From NCBI RefSeq assembly GCF_902459585.1, contig NZ_CABPSC010000001.1:1-64000 (forward strand): 64,000 nucleotides of DNA, written 5' to 3'. The notes beneath the pieces were generated by a model. That model searched no databases. It had not been told where the DNA came from and saw nothing but the letters and a program-made list of their open reading frames with translations. Within the stretch, counting starts at the first letter, position 1, and every line of letters starts with the position of its first letter. A program made the translations under genes and the position numbers. Positions 1 to 9,554 of this stretch are shown piece after piece. The DNA comes from Pandoraea nosoerga (GTDB lineage: Bacteria; Pseudomonadota; Gammaproteobacteria; Burkholderiales; Burkholderiaceae).

Positions 1-1
1 C

Positions 2-85
2 GAACTCTTCTATCTCGACAAGACGATGATGGTCTTCGGCGACGCGAAGAAGGTCGTCGAGGAGATGGTCAAGGCCGTCGACTGA
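2..85 (+). CDS. pntB: NAD(P)(+) transhydrogenase subunit beta, C-terminal end (partial)
   Basis: Only the last 27 codons and a TGA stop are in the window; the gene begins upstream. The reading frame gives ELFYLDKTMMVFGDAKKVVE and a few more residues. The K/NTMM(V/L)FGDAK pattern is the typical end of the PntB NADP(H)-binding domain III. PntB forms a proton-translocating inner-membrane complex with PntA that reduces NADP+ with NADH. The identification rests on this short tail, so it is good but not certain. No terminator follows; a 12-bp tandem repeat fills the spacer. Confidence 0.75.
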   Translation, partial: ELFYLDKTMMVFGDAKKVVEEMVKAVD

Positions 86-144
86 CGTTCGTCTTCGCGG
101 TGAGCGCGCCGACGCGGGGTCGCCGAGGGCCCCGCGCCCGAGCG

Positions 145-216
145 CTCACTGCAACACTCACGCCAACACTCACGCCAACACTCACGTCAACACTCACTGC
201 AGCAATCACTGCCACG
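145..216. repeat. 12-bp tandem repeat, about six copies
   Basis: Six consecutive 12-mers of the form CTCAC(G/T)(C/T/G)CA(A/G)CA can be laid end to end. The two central copies are identical and the outer ones have diverged by one to four bases. The array lies in the pntB-mtnN spacer and ends just before the putative -10 of the nucleosidase gene. It has no spacers, so it is not CRISPR-like. Copy number may vary between strains. Confidence 0.8.
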
Positions 217-221
217 CGCGC

Positions 222-227
222 TACAAT
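222..227 (+). promoter_or_regulatory. Putative -10 element of the nucleosidase gene
   Basis: TACAAT lies 32 bp ahead of the ATG at 260, giving a predicted leader of about 26 nt. No good -35 hexamer is seen; the tandem repeat occupies that position. Confidence 0.4.
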
Positions 228-259
228 GCGCGCTTCGCTTTGCCCTCGGAATCCGCGCC

Positions 260-1015
260 ATGACGCTTGGCATCGTTGCCGCCCTGCATGAAGAAATTGC
301 CGACCTGCTCGCCGAGATGGCGCCTGGCGCGCGCGTGGAGCATGTCGGCATGCGCGACTACCACGTGGGCCGGCTGCACGGCCAGGGCTGCGTCATCGTG
401 CTCGCGCGCGTGGGCAAGGTCGCGGCCGCCGCCACGGCCACCGCGCTGATTCATCGCTTCGGCGTCGAGCAGATCGTCTTCACCGGCGTGGCCGGCGGAC
501 TGGCCCACGGACTGAATGTCGGCGACGTCGTCGTGGCCGACTCGCTCGTGCAACACGACATGGATGCCAGCCCCCTCTTCCCCCGTCACGAAATCCCGCT
601 GCTCGGACGCGCCGCGTTTTCCGCCGACGTGGCGCTGCGCGACGCCCTCGCGAAGGCCGCCCGCGACTGGCTCGCGCAGCACATGGCGAGCGAGGTGCGC
701 CCGGAGTGGCTGTCCGCCTTGCATCTCGGCGCAGCGCGCGTGCATGTCGGGCAGATCGCCAGCGGCGACCGCTTCGTGTCGAGCGCGCAGGAGGTGGCGC
801 GTCTGCGCGAGGCCCTGCCGAATGCGCTGGCGGTGGAAATGGAAGGCGCGGCGGTGGCGCAGGTGTGCCACGAGTACGGTGTGCCGTTCGCCGTGATGCG
901 CACGCTCTCGGATGCCGCCGACGACACCGCGCACGTCGACTTCCCTCGCTTCCTGCGCGACGTCGCGAGCCACTACTCGCACGGCATTCTCCGCCAGTTT
1001 CTGAGCGCGCGATAG
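260..1015 (+). CDS. mtnN: 5'-methylthioadenosine/S-adenosylhomocysteine nucleosidase
   Basis: This 251-residue protein matches the MTAN/Pfs family. It hydrolyses MTA, SAH and 5'-deoxyadenosine to adenine and a thioribosyl sugar, in the cytoplasmic methionine salvage and methyl-cycle detoxification pathway. Visible motifs are the N-terminal GIVAALHEE with the catalytic-base glutamate, FTGVAGGL for the purine site, VEMEGAA with the ribose-binding Met-Glu pair, and TLSDAAD with the catalytic aspartate. It is slightly longer than the E. coli enzyme (232 aa), mainly through an insertion around residues 130-150 (DWLAQHMASEVRPEWL). The ATG at 260 has only a weak GGA upstream. The gene is convergent with the methyltransferase gene that ends at 1150. 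Confidence 0.92.
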   Translation: MTLGIVAALHEEIADLLAEMAPGARVEHVGMRDYHVGRLHGQGCVIVLARVGKVAAAATATALIHRFGVEQIVFTGVAGGLAHGLNVGDVVVADSLVQHDMDASPLFPRHEIPLLGRAAFSADVALRDALAKAARDWLAQHMASEVRPEWLSALHLGAARVHVGQIASGDRFVSSAQEVARLREALPNALAVEMEGAAVAQVCHEYGVPFAVMRTLSDAADDTAHVDFPRFLRDVASHYSHGILRQFLSAR

Positions 1016-1096
1016 CCGCCATGGCCCGCCACGGCGGGCGATGACGTCGAATACACCAGATACGCCAGATAACGAGGGCGCCCCGGAGGCCCCAAG

Positions 1097-1115
1097 GACC
1101 GGCCAACGACCGGTC
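1097..1115. terminator. Small hairpin between convergent genes
   Basis: GACCGG and CCGGTC form a 6-bp stem with a 7-nt loop, nested in a wider GC-rich inverted region (GGGCGCC near 1078, GGCGCCC near 1130). There is no T-tract on either strand. It may be an inefficient terminator between mtnN and the methyltransferase gene. Confidence 0.3.
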
Positions 1116-1149
1116 TTGCCCTGCGGGCGGCGCCCTTCTCGCGAAGGCG

Positions 1150-2475
1150 TTATGCCCCAGGCGCGCCGTGCGCCGGTTTGCCGTCGGCGTCTGCGCGCCT
1201 GCGCACCGGTCCGGCGATCAGATCGAAGCGAAACAGGCGGCATTCGAGCGCGCCGTTGTACAGCGGCGTGCGGCGCGACTCGCGCAGGCGCATCTGCCCC
1301 GGCAGGCTCATGTCGGCGGTGAGCAGATACGCGCTCCAGCCCGTGAAGCGCTGCTTGAGCACGTCGCCGAAGGCGCGGAAGAATTCGGCGTCGACACCGT
1401 CCGGCTGCTTGCGCTGGAAGCCGCCGCGGTTGCCGTGCATGTCGGGCGAGTCGCGCTCGTCGTCACGTCCGTCACGATCGCGCGATGCGCGGCGCCCGCG
1501 CACCTCGATGCGCTCGCCGTATGGCGGATTCGCCACGACGATGCCCGGCCGGTCCACCGGCGGCGACATATCGCGCGCATCGACCTGCTTCAGACCGATG
1601 TCGCCCACGCCCGCGCGCTCCAGGTTGGCGCGCGCCTTGGCCAGCATGTCGCCCGAGATGTCGCTGCCGAAGATCGTCGGCGGCGCGCCACGCACGCGCG
1701 CGTCGCGCTGGGCGTCCATCGCCTGCACCTTCAGGCTCTGCCAGGCGGTGATGTCGTAGCCCTTGAGCTTTTCGAAACCGAAGCGCCGCCCGGCGCCGGC
1801 GGGCACGCCCAGCGCGATTTGCGCCGCTTCGGCGAGAAACGTGCCGCTGCCGCACATCGGGTCGTACAGGACCATGCCGGCGGCCGTATCCGCGCGCCAG
1901 CCCGCCAGGCGCAGAACGCCCGCCGCGAGGTTCTCGCGCAGCGGTGCCGCCCCCTTGTCCAGACGCCAGCCGCGCTTGAAGAGCGCTTCGCCGGACGTGT
2001 CGAGATAGAGCGTGACGTCGGTCGCCGTCAGGAAAGCGAACACGCGCACGTCCGGCTGCGCCGTGTCGATGTTCGGACGCGCGCCGGTCTTCTCGCGCAG
2101 ACGATCGCAAACGGCGTCCTTGATGCGCAGCGTGACGAACTCGAGGCTGCGCACGGGCGCCTTCACGCCGGTGACGTCCACGCGCAGCGTCTGCTGATAC
2201 GAGAACCAGTCTTCCCAGCGCTGGGCGAGCGCGAAGGCGTAGATGTCCTGTTCGGTGCGATAGCCCTGCTGTGCCACGCGCAGCAGCACGCGACTGGCAA
2301 TGCGCGAATGCAGGTTGGCTGCCATACCGGCTGCCCACGGCCCGGCAAAGTGCACGCCGCCCGGAACCTGCTGGCCGACCGACACCGGGGCAAGGCGGCC
2401 CAGCTCTGCCAGCTCGGCGGCGAGCGCCTCTTCCAGCCCACGGGGGCACGGCGCGAAGAATTCGAAGGAAGCCAT
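1150..2475 (-). CDS. THUMP domain class I SAM-dependent rRNA methyltransferase (RlmL/YpsC-type)
   Basis: The 441-residue protein has an N-terminal ferredoxin-like/THUMP RNA-binding region (about residues 1-165). A Rossmann methyltransferase domain follows, with DPMCGSGTFLAEA (motif I, near 205) and NPPYGER (motif IV, near 316). The N-P-P-Y motif and THUMP partner indicate N2-guanine methylation of 23S rRNA, as in the N-terminal half of E. coli RlmL; the RlmK half is absent. Directly after NPPYGER is a highly charged insertion of about 35 residues rich in Arg and Asp, which is unusual and probably a flexible loop. The gene starts 49 bp after gntK and may be read from the gluconate operon. The exact target nucleotide is inferred. 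Confidence 0.85.
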   Translation of the reverse strand: MASFEFFAPCPRGLEEALAAELAELGRLAPVSVGQQVPGGVHFAGPWAAGMAANLHSRIASRVLLRVAQQGYRTEQDIYAFALAQRWEDWFSYQQTLRVDVTGVKAPVRSLEFVTLRIKDAVCDRLREKTGARPNIDTAQPDVRVFAFLTATDVTLYLDTSGEALFKRGWRLDKGAAPLRENLAAGVLRLAGWRADTAAGMVLYDPMCGSGTFLAEAAQIALGVPAGAGRRFGFEKLKGYDITAWQSLKVQAMDAQRDARVRGAPPTIFGSDISGDMLAKARANLERAGVGDIGLKQVDARDMSPPVDRPGIVVANPPYGERIEVRGRRASRDRDGRDDERDSPDMHGNRGGFQRKQPDGVDAEFFRAFGDVLKQRFTGWSAYLLTADMSLPGQMRLRESRRTPLYNGALECRLFRFDLIAGPVRRRADADGKPAHGAPGA

Positions 2476-2488
2476 TTCGATGCGTACA

Positions 2489-2509
2489 GCCGGCGCGCAA
2501 CGCGCCGGC
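2489..2509. terminator. GC hairpin between gntK and the methyltransferase gene
   Basis: GCCGGCGCG, a CAA loop and CGCGCCGGC form a perfect 9-bp stem between the gntK stop and the next ATG. There is no U-tract on the minus strand, so it may be an attenuating or mRNA-stabilising hairpin rather than a full terminator. Confidence 0.4.
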
Positions 2510-2524
2510 AGAGGGAATAAACCG

Positions 2525-3058
2525 CTATTGTACGCGTGCCGAGGTGGCCGACGTCAGGGGTGCGCCGCCCGGACAGGCGGCGAGCTTGTGCAGCAGGATC
2601 TCCACGATCGCCTCGGGCGTCTCGCGGATGTCGATGGTCAGCGCGTCCTGCGGCTCTTCGAGGGTATTGAACTGGCTCTGCAGCAGTGCGGGGTCGAAGA
2701 AATGACCCGAGCGCGAGGCAAGGCGCTCGCCGATCACTTCGGGCGCCCCCTTCAGATAGACGAACACGACGTCGCCGTCGTGCTCGCCAAGGACATCGCG
2801 ATAGCGGGCGCGCAGCGCCGAACACGCGAACACATGATGACGTCCCGCCAGGCGGCGCGCGACGATGGCCTCGCGAATGGCGGCCAGCCACGGGGCGCGG
2901 TCCTCGTCGTTGAGTGCCTCGCCGCGGCGCATCTTCTCGATGTTCGCTGCACTGTGAAAGGAATCCGCGTCGGAAAACCCGCAGCCCAGCCGGTCGGCCA
3001 GCATCTGCCCGACCGTGCTCTTGCCGCTGCCCGATACGCCCATTACCACGACGATCAT
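2525..3058 (-). CDS. gntK: Gluconokinase
   Basis: The 177-residue protein phosphorylates D-gluconate to 6-phosphogluconate with ATP, feeding the Entner-Doudoroff enzymes encoded upstream. The P-loop GVSGSGKST sits at residues 7-15. DADSFH, NIEKMRRGEALNDEDR and the CSALRARYRD segment are typical of GntK/IdnK kinases. I chose the ATG at 3058 because the P-loop then lies at the usual distance from the N-terminus; a longer in-frame start at 3121 adds residues unlike the family. It lies 70 bp after gntT on the same strand and is the last clear member of the edd-eda-gntT-gntK run. Confidence 0.93.
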   Translation of the reverse strand: MIVVVMGVSGSGKSTVGQMLADRLGCGFSDADSFHSAANIEKMRRGEALNDEDRAPWLAAIREAIVARRLAGRHHVFACSALRARYRDVLGEHDGDVVFVYLKGAPEVIGERLASRSGHFFDPALLQSQFNTLEEPQDALTIDIRETPEAIVEILLHKLAACPGGAPLTSATSARVQ

Positions 3059-3128
3059 GGCTCGTCTCCTTGTAACCTGCTGACTCGCGTCAGTGTGTTG
3101 CCGGTGTTGCACGCCCTGCATCGCTGCC

Positions 3129-4484
3129 TCACACCACCGTTGCGAGGGCCAGCGTCAGCAGCAGCGCCACCACGGAAATGATCGTCTCGCAAACCGTCCA
3201 GGTCTTGAACGTCTGCGGCACGGTCATGTTGAAGTACTCCTTGACCAGCCAGAAGCCACCGTCGTTCACGTGCGACAGGATGAGCGAGCCCGCTCCCGTG
3301 GCGAGCACCATCAGCTCCGGCTTGACGGTTGCGCCGGCGGCCGCCGCGATCGGCGCGACGATGCCGCACGCGGTCGTCATCGCCACCGTGGCCGAGCCCG
3401 TCGCGATACGAATGAGCACCGCCACCAGCCAGCCGAGCAGCAGCGGCGAGAGGTTCGCATGCGTGGCCACGTCGACGATCGCCTTCGACACGCCGCTGTC
3501 CATCAGGATACGCCCGAAACCGCCGCCCGCGCCCACCACCAGCGTGATCGTGGCGATCGGGGCGAGACATTCGTTCGTGAACTTGAGAATCTGATCGCGG
3601 TTGAAGCCGCGCTGCTTGCCGAACGTGAAGAAGCTCACGAGCGTGGCGATGAGCAGCGCCATCACCGAGTTGCCGATCAGGCGCAGGAAGTCGTTGGCGA
3701 ACGACTTCGGCGCGAAGAACAGATCGGCCCAGCTGCCCACGAGCATCAGGATCACCGGCAGCAGAATGGTGAACAGCGTGATGCCGAAACCCGGCAGCGC
3801 TTCCGTCTTGCGATCGGCTTCGACGAACTGTGCCAGCAGGGGGTTGTCCGGGTTCGGCACGACGTAGCGCGCCATGAGCTTGGCGAAGAGCGGGCCGGCG
3901 ATCGCGGCGGTGGGAATGCCCACGATCAGCGCGTACATGATGGTGTGACCAATGTCGGCGTTGTAGGCGGTCACGGCCAGCAGCGCCGCCGGGTGCGGCG
4001 GGATCAGGCCATGCACGACCGACAGGCCGGCGACCATCGGAATGCCCACGAGCACCATCGACGTGCCGGTGCGCTTGGCCACGTTGAACGCGATCGGGAT
4101 GAGCAGCACGAAGCCGACCTCGAAGAACACCGGCAGACCGACGATGAACGCAATCACGACCATCGCCCAGTGCACGTTCTTCTCACCGAAAAAGCCGATG
4201 AGCGTTCGCGCGATGCGCTCGGCCCCGCCGGACTCGGCCATCATCTTGCCGAGCATCGTACCCAGGCCCACCACCAGCGCGATGTGCCCCAGCGTGTTGC
4301 CCACGCCCGTCTCGAAAGCCTTGACGATGCCGCCCATCGGCATGCCCACCGCCAGCCCGAGCACGAGCGAGACGACGATCAGCGTGATGAACGGATTCAG
4401 TTTGAAGCGCGCGATCAGCAAGATCAGCGCAATTACCGCGACAAGCGCGTACACCAGCAGCAAGTTGCCCTGCACCGCGACCAT
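3129..4484 (-). CDS. gntT: Gluconate:H+ symporter, GntP family
   Basis: This is a 451-residue integral membrane permease with about 12-14 hydrophobic segments. It imports gluconate, produced by periplasmic glucose oxidation, across the inner membrane. Family features include the N-terminal LLLVYALVAVIALILLI helix, GVGNTLGHIALVVGLGTMLG, the VHGLIPPHPA loop highly typical of GntP permeases, and a C-terminal LILSHVNDGGFWLVKEYF. A strong AGGAG precedes the ATG. It sits between eda and gntK in the same orientation, which supports gluconate as substrate over related sugar acids. GntT versus GntU-type affinity cannot be read from sequence alone. Confidence 0.93.
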   Translation of the reverse strand: MVAVQGNLLLVYALVAVIALILLIARFKLNPFITLIVVSLVLGLAVGMPMGGIVKAFETGVGNTLGHIALVVGLGTMLGKMMAESGGAERIARTLIGFFGEKNVHWAMVVIAFIVGLPVFFEVGFVLLIPIAFNVAKRTGTSMVLVGIPMVAGLSVVHGLIPPHPAALLAVTAYNADIGHTIMYALIVGIPTAAIAGPLFAKLMARYVVPNPDNPLLAQFVEADRKTEALPGFGITLFTILLPVILMLVGSWADLFFAPKSFANDFLRLIGNSVMALLIATLVSFFTFGKQRGFNRDQILKFTNECLAPIATITLVVGAGGGFGRILMDSGVSKAIVDVATHANLSPLLLGWLVAVLIRIATGSATVAMTTACGIVAPIAAAAGATVKPELMVLATGAGSLILSHVNDGGFWLVKEYFNMTVPQTFKTWTVCETIISVVALLLTLALATVV

Positions 4485-4664
4485 GGGGGTCTCCTCGTTT
4501 GGCTAGATGGGCGGATGCCCGATGGGCCTTGTGGGCCCGATTATTGAAATCCTGTTATTCGATGAATCCTGCGTGGTGTCGGCGGCACGCGCTTCTGCGG
4601 CCCCTTGCCTGCACCTTGCCTGCACCTTTCCCGAACCTCTCCGATACGGCTTCCCGGCGCTCGC

Positions 4665-5291
4665 TCACCCGCGCGGCAACGCGCTCGCCGTGCGCGCCAG
4701 ACGCGTAATGCCGTCCCAGTCCTTCGCGTCGACGAGCGCCTTGGGCGTGAGCCACGAACCGCCCACGCAGACCACGTTCGGCTGTGCGAGATACGACGGC
4801 GCCGACTCTGCGCTGATGCCGCCCGTCGGGCAGAAGCGCACCTGGCGGAACGGTCCGTACAGCGCCTTGAGCATCGGCACGCCGCCCGAGGGCTCGGCCG
4901 GGAAGAACTTCACGGTGTCGTAGCCGTCGGCCAGCGCCGTGAGGATGTCCGAGGGCGTGACCACGCCCGGCAGCAGCGGCAGGCCCGCGGCCCTGGCGGC
5001 CGCGCCAAGCGCGCTCGTGTAGCCGGGCGAGACGCCGAAGCGCGCGCCGGCGGCCACGGCCTGCGCCATTTCCTCGGGGCGCGTGAGCGTGCCCACGCCG
5101 ACGATCAACTCGTCCGACAGACCCGCCACGTGACGGATCACGTCCATGGCCGCCGGCGTGCGCAGCGTGATCTCGAGCACCCGCACGCCGCCGGCGAGCA
5201 AGGCGCGCGAGACTTGTTCGCCCTGCTCGACGTTGTCGAACTGAAGCACCGGGACCACGGGGCCGGCACGAACGATGTCATTGATGTCCAT
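4665..5291 (-). CDS. eda: 2-dehydro-3-deoxy-phosphogluconate (KDPG) aldolase
   Basis: This 208-residue class I aldolase cleaves KDPG to pyruvate and glyceraldehyde 3-phosphate, the last Entner-Doudoroff step. The Schiff-base lysine is K128 in VKFFPAE, the catalytic glutamate is E40 in LEITLRT, and the phosphate loops PTGGIS and GGSWL are present. The ATG at 5291 gives the normal family length; an in-frame start at 5342 would overlap the end of edd and adds unrelated residues. It lies 47 bp downstream of edd. The 180-bp gap before gntT shows no clear terminator, so one transcript is likely. Confidence 0.95.
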   Translation of the reverse strand: MDINDIVRAGPVVPVLQFDNVEQGEQVSRALLAGGVRVLEITLRTPAAMDVIRHVAGLSDELIVGVGTLTRPEEMAQAVAAGARFGVSPGYTSALGAAARAAGLPLLPGVVTPSDILTALADGYDTVKFFPAEPSGGVPMLKALYGPFRQVRFCPTGGISAESAPSYLAQPNVVCVGGSWLTPKALVDAKDWDGITRLARTASALPRG

Positions 5292-5338
5292 TACGTTTTC
5301 CTTGAATGCATGAGCGCGGCGCCAATGCGGCCTGCACG

Positions 5339-7174
<1,836 letters not shown>

Positions 7175-7228
7175 GCCGGAAGACGGATTGCGACGCACCC
7201 AGGAGGGGTACGATTGGGAGCGGAGTTT

Positions 7229-7243
7229 AGTAGAAATTCTACA
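7229..7243. promoter_or_regulatory. Putative HexR operator, edd side
   Basis: AGTAGAAATTCTACA contains the odd-length palindrome GTAGAA-A-TTCTAC. It resembles the HexR consensus of other proteobacteria (TGTARTnnnAYTACA) at most conserved positions. It lies 55 bp upstream of the edd ATG, a good place to block edd transcription. HexR of other bacteria releases DNA when it binds KDPG, so induction by gluconate is expected. Confidence 0.5.
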
Positions 7244-7310
7244 TCCCATCAATCGGAAGTACGCCGCATCCGGGGTTTTACTGATTACTTTCCGACAGTT
7301 AACTGTATTT

Positions 7311-7340
7311 TTGCCACATTGAGAAATAATCGCCCATAAT
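7311..7340 (+). promoter_or_regulatory. Putative sigma-70 promoter of hexR
   Basis: TTGCCA (7311-7316) and CATAAT (7335-7340) are separated by 18 bp. Transcription would start near 7347. The HexR-like site at 7358-7372 then lies inside the early transcribed region, as expected for autorepression. Confidence 0.5.
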
Positions 7341-7357
7341 GCGAAATGTCGTATTTT

Positions 7358-7372
7358 TGTAGTTTTTGTACA
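7358..7372. promoter_or_regulatory. Putative HexR operator, hexR side
   Basis: TGTAGTTTTTGTACA has the TGTA...TACA ends and 15-bp length of HexR sites. It sits centrally inside the 9-bp inverted repeat at 7341-7378 and just after the predicted hexR start of transcription. Confidence 0.5.
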
Positions 7373-7563
7373 TTTCGCCAGTCGTCCGAGGCGTGCCCGG
7401 CGAAAAGCCAAGCGCGCCGTGGCGCGGATGCCGGGTGCTATAGTGGGCGCCTGACAAGCCGACTCGCCGCGCCCCCGGGGCAACATGGGGCAAGGCGTCG
7501 AGGCAACACGGGGAATGGCGCGAGGCAGCGACGGCCGCGCGCCTGTTTTTGTTGGTGCCTGCC

Positions 7564-8409
7564 ATGCTGAACCGAATCGAAGCCATGCTGACCCAATTGC
7601 GCCCATCCGAGCGCAAGCTTGCGACCTACGTGCTGGACGCCCCGCGCGAAGTCGTCGACCTGTCGATGAACGAACTCGCCGAGCGCGCCAACGTCAGCCA
7701 GCCCACGATCGCCCGGTTCTGCCAGGCGGTGGGGTGCAGCGGCTATCGCGAATTCAAGATCCGGCTCGCGCAAGGCATTGCGCAGGGCGTGCCGTTCGTG
7801 CATCGCGACGTGCGTCCCGACGAGCCGGTACCGGGCATCGCGAGCAAGGTGCTCGATCGCACCATCGGCAGCCTCATGCAGGTGCGCAACAATCTGTCGC
7901 CCGACAGCATCGGGCAGGCCATCGCACTGCTTGCCGCCGCCACGCGCATCGAGTTCTATGGCGCGGGGGCGTCGGGCATTGCGGCGCAGGATATGCAGCA
8001 CAAGTTCTTCCGCCTCGGCATTCCAGCCGTGGCGTACAACGATCCGCACGTCTACGGCATGTCGTCCGCACTGCTGCGCGAGGGCGACGTGGTCGTGGCC
8101 ATCTCGAACACCGGACGCACGCAGGACCTGCTCGAAGCGGTGCAGCTCGCGCGCGCCGCGGGCGCGAGCGTGATCGCCATTACACACAGCAACTCCCCGC
8201 TCGCGCGCATGGCGAGCGTGGCGCTCTTCGCCGACGTCGACGAGGACACCGACGTGTACTCGCCGCTGACCTCGCGCATCGCGCATCTCGCGATCGGCGA
8301 CGTGCTGGCCGTGGGCATGGCGCTGCGGCTGGGCGAGCGGCTGCCCAAACAGCTCGCCCGGGCGAAGGAGGTCATCAATCGCCGCCGTATGGCGAGCGAC
8401 GGCCGTTAG
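7564..8409 (+). CDS. hexR: HexR-type transcriptional regulator, MurR/RpiR family
   Basis: This 281-residue regulator has an N-terminal RpiR helix-turn-helix (about 1-77, with [20 protein letters not shown] as the recognition region). A C-terminal SIS phosphosugar-binding domain follows (about 120-250, starting [12 protein letters not shown] and including SNTGRTQD). Known HexR proteins repress Entner-Doudoroff and glucose-use genes and are released by KDPG. Divergence from edd and the two operator-like sites support the name. I start at the ATG at 7564; a TTG five codons upstream is possible. It is convergent with the reductase gene that ends at 8470. Confidence 0.9.
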   Translation: MLNRIEAMLTQLRPSERKLATYVLDAPREVVDLSMNELAERANVSQPTIARFCQAVGCSGYREFKIRLAQGIAQGVPFVHRDVRPDEPVPGIASKVLDRTIGSLMQVRNNLSPDSIGQAIALLAAATRIEFYGAGASGIAAQDMQHKFFRLGIPAVAYNDPHVYGMSSALLREGDVVVAISNTGRTQDLLEAVQLARAAGASVIAITHSNSPLARMASVALFADVDEDTDVYSPLTSRIAHLAIGDVLAVGMALRLGERLPKQLARAKEVINRRRMASDGR

Positions 8410-8470
8410 ACGTCAAGCCTTGGACGTCGGGGGAACCCGTCGCGCGCGCTTCCCCCACGCTTGAGCGTCT
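8408..8470. terminator. Nested hairpin between convergent hexR and ghrB
   Basis: The inner stem GGGGGAA (8429-8435)/TTCCCCC (8450-8456) is enclosed by an outer near-match, AGACGTCAAGC (8408-8418)/GCTTGAGCGTCT (8459-8470). The outer arms overlap both stop codons. There is no U-tract. It probably serves as a shared transcript end for the two genes. Confidence 0.4.
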
Positions 8471-9450
8471 CAACGCTGCTGCGCCTGCGGGTTCACCACG
8501 TTGCGCAGCGGCTGGCCCGTGAGCGCGGCAATCAGATTGTCCGCGGCACACGCCGCCATCGCATGGCGCGTCTCGTGGGTGGCCGAGCCAATATGCGGCA
8601 GCGCCACCACGTTATGCATCTTCAGCAACGGCGAATCCACCGAAACCGGTTCACGCTCGAACACATCGAGTCCCGCGGCGCGCAGATGCCCCGAGGCCAG
8701 AGCGTCGATCAGCGCGGACTCGTCGATCACCTTGCCGCGCGCCGCGTTGATGAAGATCGCCCCGCGCTTCATCTGCGCGAATTCCCTCGCACCGATCAGG
8801 CGCTCGGTGGCCGGCGACAGCGGCACCAGCGTCACCACGAAATCGGCCTGCGCGAGCAGCTCCGGCAGCGCGCGGTATTGCGCCCCGTAGGCCTTCTCGG
8901 CCGCCTCGTTGCGCGTGCGGTTGCTGTAGAGCACCTGCATGCCGAAGCCGAGCGCGGCGCGGCGGGCGACGGCGCCGCCGATGCGCCCCATGCCGACGAT
9001 GCCGAGCGTCTTGCCTTGCACGTCGGTGCCGAAGTACGCCTCACCGAGGCTGCCCTTCCATCCGCCCGCCTTGACGAGTTCGGCCAGCTCGACCACGCGC
9101 CGCGCGCTCGCGAGGATCAACGCGAACACGGTGTCGGCGGTGGTCTCGGTCAGCACGTCGGGCGTATTCATCAACACGATGCCCCGACGCGTGAGATCGG
9201 GCACGTCGAACTGATCGTAGCCGACCGAGATGGTGGCCCATGCCTTCAGTTTCGGGGCCGCGTCGAGCATCTCGGGCGTGACGTTCACGCCGACGCCGAT
9301 GGCCCCGTCCGCACGCCCGAGCGCCGCGTAGAACGCGGCCCGGTTGGCGTCGTTCACGCCATTGAACTCGGTAAGCTCGAACGCCTCGGCCAGACGCGCG
9401 CGCACCTCGGCCGGCACGCCCTTGTACAACACCACCTGGGGACGACTCAT
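8470..9450 (-). CDS. D-2-hydroxyacid dehydrogenase, 2-ketogluconate/glyoxylate reductase type
   Basis: The 326-residue NAD(P)H-dependent reductase belongs to the D-isomer 2-hydroxyacid dehydrogenase family. The nucleotide-binding GMGRIGGAVA, the catalytic Arg in NAARGKVIDE, the Glu in DVFEREP and the His in LPHIGSATHE are all present. Close relatives (GhrB, TkrA, KguD) reduce 2-ketogluconate, glyoxylate or hydroxypyruvate. Its place next to hexR and the gluconate operon favours 2-ketogluconate or its 6-phosphate as substrate, so that this oxidised sugar re-enters the Entner-Doudoroff route. That substrate is an inference from neighbourhood. The ATG at 9450 gives the family length. Confidence 0.85.
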   Translation of the reverse strand: MSRPQVVLYKGVPAEVRARLAEAFELTEFNGVNDANRAAFYAALGRADGAIGVGVNVTPEMLDAAPKLKAWATISVGYDQFDVPDLTRRGIVLMNTPDVLTETTADTVFALILASARRVVELAELVKAGGWKGSLGEAYFGTDVQGKTLGIVGMGRIGGAVARRAALGFGMQVLYSNRTRNEAAEKAYGAQYRALPELLAQADFVVTLVPLSPATERLIGAREFAQMKRGAIFINAARGKVIDESALIDALASGHLRAAGLDVFEREPVSVDSPLLKMHNVVALPHIGSATHETRHAMAACAADNLIAALTGQPLRNVVNPQAQQR

Positions 9451-9554
9451 TGCTGCAGACTCCTTGGTTTGCCGCCGTCCGGCCACGCCGGCAGCGGGCA
9501 TCACGAACGCTTCACGAACGATTCGGGAGCGCTTCGGGAACGAAAGAAACGGGC

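Larger units (their letters stand above)
7175..7563. promoter_or_regulatory. Divergent edd/hexR control region
   Basis: This 389-bp spacer has no convincing gene. It is clearly richer in A+T than its surroundings between about 7220 and 7380. It holds the putative hexR promoter, two HexR-like operators and a 9-bp inverted repeat (GCGAAATGT at 7341-7349, ACATTTCGC at 7370-7378) that encloses one operator. I could not place the edd promoter with confidence. The part from 7380 to 7563 shows nothing distinctive and forms the hexR leader. Confidence 0.6.

Noticed and set aside
145-216. Repeat array considered as CRISPR
   Set aside because: Units are contiguous 12-mers with no spacers, and no cas gene is in the window.
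7175-7606. N-terminal extension of edd by up to 144 codons
   Set aside because: It would run through the AT-rich control region and HexR-like sites and shows no similarity to dehydratases; the ATG at 7174 gives normal length.
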